From the NCBI GenBank assembly GCA_020630305.1, contig JAHDBQ010000064.1:1-5714 (forward strand): a DNA stretch of 5,714 nt, given 5' to 3'. Below are positions 1-5,129 of the stretch, one piece after another; the first letter of the stretch is position 1, and every line of letters starts with the position of its first letter. The notes under the pieces were generated by a model. That model did no database searches. It was not told where the DNA came from and saw only the letters and a program-made list of their open reading frames with translations. The translations under genes and the position numbers were made by a program. The DNA is from Alphaproteobacteria bacterium (GTDB lineage Bacteria > Pseudomonadota > Alphaproteobacteria > Rickettsiales > Rickettsiaceae).

Positions 1-526
1 TTTCTAAAGCCTTTTCTGTGAGCTGCTCATCAATATCATAAACAGCTTCTATTAATTTTACGCTCAGTTCTAAAACCTCAGTAAACTCCACCTTGGCAGA
101 TTCTTTAAAAACACTACCGGTTATAAAACCAGCAAGATAGTTCTTCAATAAATAATATAATATTTGAGAATTTTCTTCCACTCCATCTTGAATTTCATCT
201 GCGCCACGGTTGAGTTGGGAAAATACATAATTCACTCTGCCCATGACATTTAGTTGATTTATATATTTTATGTGTTCAACAATATTATTATTTGCCCCAT
301 GCTCAGTCAGAACCTTAACTATTCCTGGCTTTTGTGTATGAACAGCTAAATCTAGCGAATCAACTGAAAATGCATATGCATTAACTCGGTGCACATAATT
401 GATATCTGCGCCGTCATCTATTAGTTCAGCGGCCCTTGCAGGGTCACCCTCATGCACTGCTCTAATTAATTGAATATTTAACTCAGCAATTTTATCTTCT
501 GTTTTATTTGCTTTATCTTTAGACAC
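1..526 (-). CDS. Ankyrin-repeat protein, 3' part outside the window
   Basis: The frame is open from a GTG at 526-524 to the left edge, giving 175 codons with the C-terminus missing. GTG is chosen because a GGAGAGG ribosome-binding sequence (530-536) sits just upstream and no in-frame ATG occurs before the in-frame TAG at 574-572. Residues about 17-45 (LIRAVHEGDPARAAELIDDG, then ADIN) and 57-81 (SLDLAVHTQKPGIVKVLTEHG, then ANN) match the helix-loop-helix pattern and the GA(D/N)xN turn of two degenerate ankyrin repeats, which normally bind other proteins. From about residue 85 onward the chain looks helical but shows no ankyrin consensus. No signal peptide or membrane segment is seen. In intracellular alphaproteobacteria such proteins can be secreted effectors, but nothing visible proves that here. 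The ankyrin call is fairly firm; the target and role are unknown. Confidence 0.8.
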   Translation of the reverse strand, partial: MSKDKANKTEDKIAELNIQLIRAVHEGDPARAAELIDDGADINYVHRVNAYAFSVDSLDLAVHTQKPGIVKVLTEHGANNNIVEHIKYINQLNVMGRVNYVFSQLNRGADEIQDGVEENSQILYYLLKNYLAGFITGSVFKESAKVEFTEVLELSVKLIEAVYDIDEQLTEKALE

Positions 527-617
527 AATCCTCTCCAGTTTATAATTAATTGAAATATTATGTGTTGTATTCTATCCTGCAAAAAAATGCACCCCCTTCC
601 TTTTAAAAATGACATAT

Positions 618-648
618 TTTATATAAACACGGTCACATCTGCAGTAAA
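618..648 (-). promoter_or_regulatory. Weak candidate promoter of the ankyrin gene
   Basis: On the minus strand a TTTACT (648-643) is followed after 17 bases by TATATA (625-620), the best sigma70-like pair upstream of the GTG at 526. The -35 lies inside the outer edge of the palindromic element at 643-802. In such AT-rich sequence a match of this quality can arise by chance, and no -35 closer to TTGACA was found. Confidence 0.2.
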
Positions 649-802
649 TTACCATGAGCTTGATGGTGTTTATACAAAATAATTTATGATTTAGATATTA
701 TATTTTTTCTCTTAAATGCTTATCCATTAAAGGGGAAAAATGTAATTAGATCAATCATAAAAGATAAAGTTCCAAATGCCGTCAAGCTCATGGTAATTTA
801 CT
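643..802. repeat. 160-base imperfect palindrome (MITE-like or RPE-like)
   Basis: Bases 643-666 are the reverse complement of 779-802 at 23 of 24 positions. The symmetry continues inward: 683-691 pairs exactly with 753-761, and 697-718 pairs with 725-746 at 18 of 22 positions, leaving a 6-base loop at 719-724. The whole stretch can therefore fold into one long, interrupted hairpin. Three of the four mismatches in the inner stem, and the one in the outer stem, become U-G pairs in plus-strand RNA. There is no reading frame of note inside and no obvious target-site duplication (left flank ATCTGC, right flank ATATAC). Size and symmetry resemble miniature inverted-repeat elements or Rickettsia palindromic elements, but no known family was recognised. 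The fold is seen directly; the mobile origin is inferred. Confidence 0.75.
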
Positions 803-820
803 ATATACAAAATATCCCAT

Positions 821-903
821 AAAAAAAGCTCTGCGCTATCAAGCGGAAGGCATATATAGCAATCTACTATAGTAAACCATCACGCCTAAAAATGCACAGA
901 GCT
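821..903 (-). terminator. Probable intrinsic terminator of rpsA
   Basis: Read on the minus strand, AGCTCTGTGC (903-894) pairs with GCGCAGAGCT (836-827) over ten positions, nine Watson-Crick plus one G-U. The stem is followed directly by a run of T (826-821). It begins 35 bases after the rpsA stop codon. The loop is unusually long (57 bases) but has its own symmetry, including the palindrome TACTATAGTA (865-874) and a GCTAT/ATAGC pair, so it may fold into a compact branched structure. Stem plus U-tract support termination; the long loop lowers confidence. Confidence 0.6.
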
Positions 904-937
904 AACTAATTAGTTCCTTTATTTAAAAATAAAAGCC

Positions 938-2662
938 TTATTTAGCTTTCTTTTTATCAGCTCCTTCTTCAAGAACTGCGCCAAGAATATCACCGATGCT
1001 TGCGCCGCTATCAGTAGAACCATATTCTTTAATCGCTTTCTCGTGAGCTTCTTTTTCTAGAGCTTTTACAGAAAGATTAACTCTGCCTGCTTTATCGATA
1101 GAGATAACTTTTGCATCGACCCTATCGCCTTCAGCAAATCTATCGATTTTTTGCTCTGATCTTTCAGCCGCTAGATCAATTTTCTTAATAAAGCCAGTTG
1201 CTTTATCATCAAGATTAACTTCAATTCCATCGTTAGTAGCGCCGATAACTACACAAGTTACAACCATGTTTTTCTTGTATAGATTTGCAGTTTCACCATA
1301 TGGGCTGTCTGTTAATTGCTTGATACCAAGAGCTACTCTGTCTTTGTCGATATCGATATTTAGAACCTTACACTCAACTTCATCACCTTTCTTGTAATTA
1401 GCTAGAAGCGTAGCGCCTGAACCTTCCCAAGAAATATCAGACTCGTGAATCATACCGTCAGTATTTTCACCAAGAGCAATAAACATACCGAAATCAGTGA
1501 TGTTTCTGATTGGAGCCTTGATTGTGCTACCAACTGGATTATCTTCAGAGAATTTAATCAGTGGGTTGTCATAACATTGCTTGATGCTTAGCGAGATTCT
1601 ATGCTTGTCTTTGTCAACATCTAGAACAACAAAGTCAACTTCCTGACCAATGCTCAGTAGCTTCTTAGGATTCTGGTTAGTCTTACCCCAAGCAATTTCT
1701 GAAGTATGAACAAGACCTTCAATTCCGTCTTTAAGCTCAATAAACACACCGTAATCTGCTATGTTAGTAATCTTACCTTTCATCTTCTTGCCCGATGGGA
1801 ACTCTTCAGAAATACTATCCCAAGGGTTAGCGTCAAGCTGCTTCATACCCAGAGAAATTCTCTTTGTATCTTCGTTAAATTTAATAACCATAACTTTCAC
1901 TTCCTGGCCAAATGTCAGCACCTCTGATGGGTGATTAATTCTGCTCCAAGAAATATCTGTAACGTGTAGTAGTCCATCTAAGCTACCAAGATCAACGAAT
2001 GCACCGTAATCAGTGATGTTCTTAACAACACCGTCTAAAACGTCGCCTTCTTTAATCTTAGCTAGCATTTCTTCTCTAGCTTCAGAGCGTGACTCTTCTA
2101 GAATCGCTTTTCTTGAAACCACAATATTGCCAAGTTTTTTATCCATTTTCAGGATCTGGAATGGCTGCTCGATATCCATAATGCTTGTTGGATCCTTAAT
2201 AGGTCTAACATCTGCTTGGCTACCAGGCAAGAACGCTACAACGCCGCCAATATCAACAGTAAAGCCACCTTTAACTCTACCAAAAATAGTACCTTTGATG
2301 TGCTCGCCATCTTCAAACATTTTCTCAAGCTTAATCCAAGATTCCTCGCGGATAGCTTTTTCGCGGCTAAGTACTGTGCCTCTTCTACCTTCAACTCTTT
2401 CAACGTAAACATCAACAATATCACCAACTTTTGGCAATTCTTGATCCTTTAATATTTGGAACTCACTTACAGCAATTCTGCCTTCGTTTTTTAGTCCAAC
2501 ATCAACAACAATAATGTCTGAATTTGCTTCTACTACCTGCCCTTTAACAACAGAACCTTCTTTGATGCTTGCAGTTTGCACTTTTTCAAGCATTGCAGAG
2601 AAATCTTCTGTAGATGGAGTAACGTCAGCTAGCTGAGGGATAAATCTTTTTTTTGCGATCAT
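938..2662 (-). CDS. rpsA: 30S ribosomal protein S1
   Basis: This 574-residue protein is the large RNA-binding protein of the 30S subunit that helps mRNAs with weak Shine-Dalgarno sequences dock and unfold. Six S1/OB-fold domains are visible at roughly residues 38-102, 120-184, 206-274, 291-361, 378-448 and 466-533. The central domains carry the typical pattern '[10 protein letters not shown]...[10 protein letters not shown]...ISLGMKQL'. Domains 1 and 2 are the diverged ribosome-binding type and domain 6 is also diverged, as usual in S1. The tail ([13 protein letters not shown], then a lysine-rich end) is typical of alphaproteobacterial S1. The length is slightly above E. coli S1 (557). The ATG at 2662 is kept because the N-terminal 'KKRFIPQL' resembles rickettsial S1. 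No Shine-Dalgarno sequence precedes it, which is common for rpsA. cmk lies 142 bases upstream on the same strand. Confidence 0.97.
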   Translation of the reverse strand: MIAKKRFIPQLADVTPSTEDFSAMLEKVQTASIKEGSVVKGQVVEANSDIIVVDVGLKNEGRIAVSEFQILKDQELPKVGDIVDVYVERVEGRRGTVLSREKAIREESWIKLEKMFEDGEHIKGTIFGRVKGGFTVDIGGVVAFLPGSQADVRPIKDPTSIMDIEQPFQILKMDKKLGNIVVSRKAILEESRSEAREEMLAKIKEGDVLDGVVKNITDYGAFVDLGSLDGLLHVTDISWSRINHPSEVLTFGQEVKVMVIKFNEDTKRISLGMKQLDANPWDSISEEFPSGKKMKGKITNIADYGVFIELKDGIEGLVHTSEIAWGKTNQNPKKLLSIGQEVDFVVLDVDKDKHRISLSIKQCYDNPLIKFSEDNPVGSTIKAPIRNITDFGMFIALGENTDGMIHESDISWEGSGATLLANYKKGDEVECKVLNIDIDKDRVALGIKQLTDSPYGETANLYKKNMVVTCVVIGATNDGIEVNLDDKATGFIKKIDLAAERSEQKIDRFAEGDRVDAKVISIDKAGRVNLSVKALEKEAHEKAIKEYGSTDSGASIGDILGAVLEEGADKKKAK

Positions 2663-2688
2663 AATATATAAATAGTAACTAAATTCAT
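2659..2688 (-). other. Nine-codon upstream reading frame overlapping the rpsA start
   Basis: An ATG at 2688-2686 opens a frame reading MNLVTIYIL and ends in a TGA that shares ATGA with the rpsA start codon. Such an overlap is the usual geometry for translational coupling. The only ribosome-binding hint is AGG almost touching its ATG, which is too close to be convincing. It may be chance in AT-rich DNA. Confidence 0.25.
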
Positions 2689-2804
2689 GCCTGATCTAGT
2701 TTGTAATAAATAAATTAAAAAGTTTAAGCTACTGGCACGAAAATTCTTTTTTACAAAGAAATTTAGCAACTCAAACATAAACAACATTTCACAAAGTAGC
2801 TATT
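2663..2804 (-). promoter_or_regulatory. cmk-rpsA spacer / rpsA leader
   Basis: This 142-base spacer is AT-rich and has no Shine-Dalgarno sequence near the rpsA ATG. A 7-base-pair hairpin (CAAAGTA 2792-2798 with TACTTTG 2806-2812, 7-base loop) overlaps the cmk stop codon. It is not followed by a T-run on the minus strand, so it does not look like a terminator and read-through into rpsA is likely. AGTAGCT (2795-2801) could alternatively pair with AGCTACT (2727-2733), giving a competing fold. In E. coli, S1 represses its own mRNA through a structured leader lacking a Shine-Dalgarno sequence; whether that applies here is inference. No convincing rpsA promoter was found. Confidence 0.35.
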
Positions 2805-3464
2805 TTACTTTGATTCTATGTAGTTTTTGATTTCCTGAATTATTTGTTCTGGAGTCATCTTGCTTGTATCTATAATAAAAGCATCAGATGCAGCCCTTAG
2901 AGGCGCTACGCTCCTTGAGTAATCTCGTTCATCACGAGCTTTTAGCAAATCTAAAACTTCGCTTAGCATACACTGCTTTCCTTCAGAAATCAACTGTTTA
3001 TATCGTCTTTCTGCGCGAACTTCAACATCTGCAGTTATATATAACTTAAGGTCAGCCTTGCGGGCTATCACAGTGCCAATATCACGCCCTTCCATGATTA
3101 TGCGCTTCGAGCCCCGCATCTTTTCTTTCAAATATTCACTCAAGATAGTTCTCACCTCGGGCAAAACAGAAATTTTTGAGGCAAACTCGCCTATTTCCTC
3201 GCGGTTTAAATCTATGCCCGCAATTTCTTTTACAATATCTGTATGGCCTGCAAGCTCTATTATTTTGGAAGATTCATCGGCTAAGATGTTATTTTTCAAA
3301 CAAATATAACTAAGGCCGCGATACACAATGCTGGACTGCACATATTCAAGCGAAAATTCTTCCGCCATCATGCGCGCTATATGCCCCTTGCCAGAAGCCG
3401 CAGGACCATCCAGAGCCACTTTAAATTCTTGCGATATGTCGTTTGCCTTAGTTGCAATATTCAT
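2805..3464 (-). CDS. cmk: Cytidylate kinase
   Basis: This 219-residue enzyme transfers phosphate from ATP to CMP or dCMP in the cytoplasm, recycling pyrimidine monophosphates for RNA and DNA synthesis. The Walker A loop GPAASGKG is at residues 20-27. The CMP-binding segment reads QSSIVYR (43-49), where many bacteria have D(T/S)GAMYR; the serine and arginine corresponding to E. coli S36 and R41 are kept. MEGRDIGTV (124-132) is the conserved CMP-contact motif. RDERD (177-181) and PLRAASDAFIIDTS (188-201) are the typical C-terminal signature, including the aspartate that binds cytosine. Length matches the family (about 220-230). The ATG at 3464 has no clear Shine-Dalgarno sequence, but the 15 residues before the first strand fit rickettsial homologues. 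It probably heads a cmk-rpsA transcript. Confidence 0.96.
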   Translation of the reverse strand: MNIATKANDISQEFKVALDGPAASGKGHIARMMAEEFSLEYVQSSIVYRGLSYICLKNNILADESSKIIELAGHTDIVKEIAGIDLNREEIGEFASKISVLPEVRTILSEYLKEKMRGSKRIIMEGRDIGTVIARKADLKLYITADVEVRAERRYKQLISEGKQCMLSEVLDLLKARDERDYSRSVAPLRAASDAFIIDTSKMTPEQIIQEIKNYIESK

Positions 3465-3566
3465 TAGTAAAGATAGTTTTTAGTTTGTTGTTTTTAGATA
3501 ATCATATAGCAAATAATTTAAAAATAAATAAATAAAATTACCCTACGTAATTTAAAGAATATCTAA

Positions 3567-3619
3567 AAGCTTACTTTTTTGACTTTTGGTGTTTTGCAGC
3601 AGACCCTTGTAGTAAGCTT
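3567..3619 (-). terminator. Inverted repeat, possible weak terminator
   Basis: AAGCTTACT (3567-3575) and AGTAAGCTT (3611-3619) are exact reverse complements separated by 35 bases. On the minus strand the second arm ends in TTTT before TAGATATTC, so it could be a weak terminator upstream of cmk. The arms overlap the last third of the small frame at 3571-3666. The long loop and short T-run make this tentative. Confidence 0.25.
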
Positions 3620-3666
3620 GCTTCATTTTTTTTACCAGTAAGAGATAGGTTGATTTTCAAAGCCAT
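3571..3666 (-). CDS. Small basic protein, 31 residues, unrecognised
   Basis: ATG at 3666-3664 opens a 31-codon frame ending in TAA at 3573-3571. The product starts MALKINLSLTGKKNEAS and ends in the basic tail KHQKSKK. An in-frame TAG lies two codons upstream, so the ATG is the first possible ATG start. The ribosome-binding site is poor (AGAAG abuts the ATG). The composition looks protein-like rather than random AT-rich sequence: alanine, glycine, serine and leucine codons are well used. No family was recognised, and it has no membrane segment. It lies 106 bases upstream of cmk on the same strand. It could be a genuine small protein, or the in-frame end of a decayed larger gene, since fragments upstream in other frames also look protein-like. 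Confidence 0.4.
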   Translation of the reverse strand: MALKINLSLTGKKNEASLLQGSAAKHQKSKK

Positions 3667-3676
3667 CTTCTATTTC

Positions 3677-3864
3677 TTATTCAAAACTATCTAATTTTTT
3701 CTTCATACCGATTTTTTTCTTAATTTTACCCAGCGGAACTTATAGCATAGGCATCTTTATAACCTGCCACAGCGTACATACAAAATCAATACATTTAGCA
3801 ACATGACTAATTTTTCCCTTTGTAGCTCCTTCTATTATAGGGATTATAATTATAGTAAATTTAC
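3677..3864 (-). pseudogene. Possible gene remnant or cluster of tiny reading frames
   Basis: Three overlapping or adjacent minus-strand stretches read like protein but none is a normal gene. One frame is open from 3925 to a TAA at 3742-3740 without a good start, and reads ...IIEGATKGKISHVAKCIDF. A second frame, ATG 3779 to TAA 3726, gives MYAVAGYKDAYAISSAG. Downstream, ATG 3706 to TAA 3677 gives MKKKLDSFE, and the same frame continues past the stop as EIEDGFENQPISYW. This pattern suggests a small gene broken by frameshifts and stops, possibly once continuous with the 31-residue frame. No homologue was recognised, so chance cannot be excluded. Confidence 0.25.
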
Positions 3865-4137
3865 TTAAAGCTTCTTGCCAGTAGCATACCAATAAGATTT
3901 GGTGGCAAGCTGCAAGAAATGATCTCTATTTTCTATAATCTCATCGGCAATGTCTTCAAATTCATTGTCTTGATTAAGCATACTTAGTTTTTGCCCTCTA
4001 ATATACGCAAACACCGCCCCTGCTTTCACCAATGCTGAACTACCGTCCAACCCTCTTCTGATTATAATTTCGCCAATGCCAGATAGCTGGTCTAAGATAT
4101 ATTCTGTTTTATTTTTTTGATCTTGATAATTTTTCAT
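3865..4137 (-). CDS. Hypothetical protein, 90 residues, unrecognised
   Basis: ATG at 4137 to TAA at 3865 encodes 90 residues. AGGG lies nine bases before the ATG and acts as a plausible ribosome-binding site, and a good promoter lies further upstream (4261-4289). The protein is mixed-charge and probably soluble. It has an acidic/amide-rich start, a central segment GIGEIIIRRGLDGSSALVKA (residues 20-39) running into GAVFAYIRGQKL, an acidic stretch (about 56-72, DNEFEDIADEIIENRD) and an aromatic, basic end (SYWYATGKKL). No signal peptide, convincing membrane helix, cysteine motif or known domain was seen. Neighbours give no functional clue: cmk is over 400 bases downstream and the zinc-ribbon gene 227 bases upstream, both on the same strand. 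I judge it a real gene of unknown function, possibly lineage-restricted. Confidence 0.75.
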   Translation of the reverse strand: MKNYQDQKNKTEYILDQLSGIGEIIIRRGLDGSSALVKAGAVFAYIRGQKLSMLNQDNEFEDIADEIIENRDHFLQLATKSYWYATGKKL

Positions 4138-4199
4138 TTAATTTTGCCCTTTTTAAAAATTTCAATAACTTATATTTCCGTGAAAAACTTATCGTAATA

Positions 4200-4227
4200 T
4201 AAGTATCATAAGGTTCATATATCACAA
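4200..4227 (-). promoter_or_regulatory. Second, weaker promoter candidate for the 90-residue gene
   Basis: On the minus strand TTGTGA (4227-4222) and TACTTA (4205-4200) are separated by 16 bases. This would give a leader of roughly 55 bases before the ATG at 4137. It is a poorer match than the pair at 4261-4289 and may be chance. Confidence 0.25.
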
Positions 4228-4260
4228 ATAAATCACCGTAGGTTAATAACTACTAGCGAT

Positions 4261-4289
4261 GTTATATCATATTTATTAAGAAGGGTCAA
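4261..4289 (-). promoter_or_regulatory. Sigma70-type promoter for the 90-residue gene
   Basis: On the minus strand TTGACC (4289-4284) and TATAAC (4266-4261) are separated by exactly 17 bases, each one base from consensus. This is the best promoter match in the window. Transcription would start near 4254 and leave a leader of about 117 bases before the ATG at 4137, long enough to hold a regulatory structure, though none is clear. Confidence 0.55.
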
Positions 4290-4364
4290 TAGTAGGTAAC
4301 AAATAATTTATAATTTATTCATATCTTAATAGGAAGAAACGGTAATTAAACTTAATAAACAAAT

Positions 4365-4979
4365 CTAATTTAGCAAGAAGTCAATTTTATTACCAATAAT
4401 AATATTAGCACTCACTGCTCCTTCAGGGGTTGGATTGAACTCTGTTTGCACCTCAATAAATTTATTCGGTAAGATTAATAGTTTTCTTTGATCTTCTACA
4501 GCAGACTTAATAACTTTCTTATCTTTATCAAGAACACGGATACGCACAAGGGGCATATTTTTACTTTTATTAGAATTATTAAATATTTTATAACTAACAA
4601 TCAAAGTTTTATCATCTTCTGGACTTTTTATTTTTACATCTTGAATAACAAGCTCATCACTAGAGATATTGAATCTTGACTTTATTTCATCAGGAACCAA
4701 ATTAAATCCCATAAACACCATTAAAGCAATTAATGTAAGAGCGCTTAAAAACTTAAAAGAACTTTTCTTCTCAGGAATAATCGCAGGTAAATTAGAGTTT
4801 CTAGGTAGCGGCTTAACCTCCGAAGGAGTTTTGATAACCACCTTTTTGCCCTGCTCTTTTGGCAAGGCCTGAAGCCACACATGCAAGCATTTTGAGCATT
4901 TCACCTTCTTACCCTTTTTCCCGATCTGCTCCGGCTTTACTACAAAGCTAGAATTACATTTTGGACATGCAATATACAT
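4365..4979 (-). CDS. Zinc-ribbon (MJ0042-type) single-pass membrane protein
   Basis: The 204-residue protein begins with a zinc ribbon: CPKC (residues 5-8) and CSKC (28-31) supply four cysteines, in the pattern of the MJ0042/zinc_ribbon_5 family common at the N-terminus of alpha- and deltaproteobacterial proteins. A lysine- and proline-rich linker follows (about 40-75). A single hydrophobic segment, FLSALTLIALMVFMGFNLVP (77-96), is preceded by KKSSFK, which predicts N-terminus in the cytoplasm. The remainder (about 110-204) is a beta-rich domain with 'VSYKIFNNSN...PLVRIRVLD' and 'LLILPNKFIEV', matching the DUF3426-type domain usually paired with this ribbon, placed outside the inner membrane. 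The exact function is not established. The ATG at 4979 is required for the intact ribbon; a weak purine-rich stretch (AAGAGAG) precedes it. It is transcribed divergently from dapD. Confidence 0.88.
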   Translation of the reverse strand: MYIACPKCNSSFVVKPEQIGKKGKKVKCSKCLHVWLQALPKEQGKKVVIKTPSEVKPLPRNSNLPAIIPEKKSSFKFLSALTLIALMVFMGFNLVPDEIKSRFNISSDELVIQDVKIKSPEDDKTLIVSYKIFNNSNKSKNMPLVRIRVLDKDKKVIKSAVEDQRKLLILPNKFIEVQTEFNPTPEGAVSANIIIGNKIDFLLN

Positions 4980-5019
4980 AAACCTAAACTCTCTTATTTA
5001 AACTCTATTTAATTAATCT

Positions 5020-5070
5020 AATCACAAGTAATATTATATAATATTATCACGCAAGAAACTGCTTGTGATT
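5020..5070. repeat. Nested palindromes between divergent genes
   Basis: A perfect 18-base palindrome, TAATATTATATAATATTA (5029-5046), lies immediately inside the left arm of a 9-base inverted repeat, AATCACAAG (5020-5028) and CTTGTGATT (5062-5070). Each outer arm carries an outward-facing TTGTGA, a possible -35, so the site is placed to affect both the zinc-ribbon gene and dapD. It could be an operator for a dimeric repressor or a cruciform-forming site. AT-only palindromes arise easily by chance, but the nested arrangement is notable. Confidence 0.55.
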
Positions 5071-5090
5071 CGGTCAAAAATATTTATATT
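5063..5090 (+). promoter_or_regulatory. Candidate dapD promoter
   Basis: TTGTGA (5063-5068) and TATATT (5085-5090) are separated by 16 bases. Transcription would begin near 5097, giving a leader of about 33 bases. The -35 lies in the right arm of the inverted repeat at 5020-5070, so a protein bound there would block it. Spacing is one base short of ideal. Confidence 0.4.
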
Positions 5091-5129
5091 TGATATATAA
5101 CTAAAATCAACTAGATTATATTTATACCT

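Larger units (their letters stand above)
3465..3864. other. 400-base stretch without a full-length gene
   Basis: Between cmk and the 90-residue gene, the half nearest cmk (3465-3566) is plain AT-rich spacer with a short AAAT repeat (about 3522-3537) and no convincing promoter, although the cmk promoter should lie here. The other part (3567-3864) is different: it holds a 31-residue reading frame (3571-3666), a 9-base inverted repeat, and several short protein-like fragments described separately. No RNA gene, insertion sequence or tRNA was recognised. Confidence 0.6.

Noticed and set aside
643..802. Terminal inverted repeats of a complete insertion sequence
   Set aside because: The interior is only 112 bases, is itself palindromic and has no transposase-like frame; no target duplication is visible.
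2013..2408. Long plus-strand open frame opposite rpsA, and shorter ones at 1706-1927, 2216-2452 and 2236-2427
   Set aside because: All lie within the well-supported rpsA gene, have no recognisable domain, and are expected shadows of its codon bias.
2792..2812. Terminator after cmk
   Set aside because: The 7-pair stem is AT-rich and has no following T-run on the minus strand, so read-through to rpsA is more likely.
3522..3537. AAAT tandem repeat as a phase-variable tract
   Set aside because: It is only about four units, imperfect, and expected in AT-rich spacer; its distance from cmk does not suggest a switching role.
4138..4364. tRNA, small RNA or CRISPR in the spacer between the two hypothetical genes
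   Set aside because: No cloverleaf, no spaced direct repeats and no GC-rich stem with T-run were found; only promoter-like elements can be supported.
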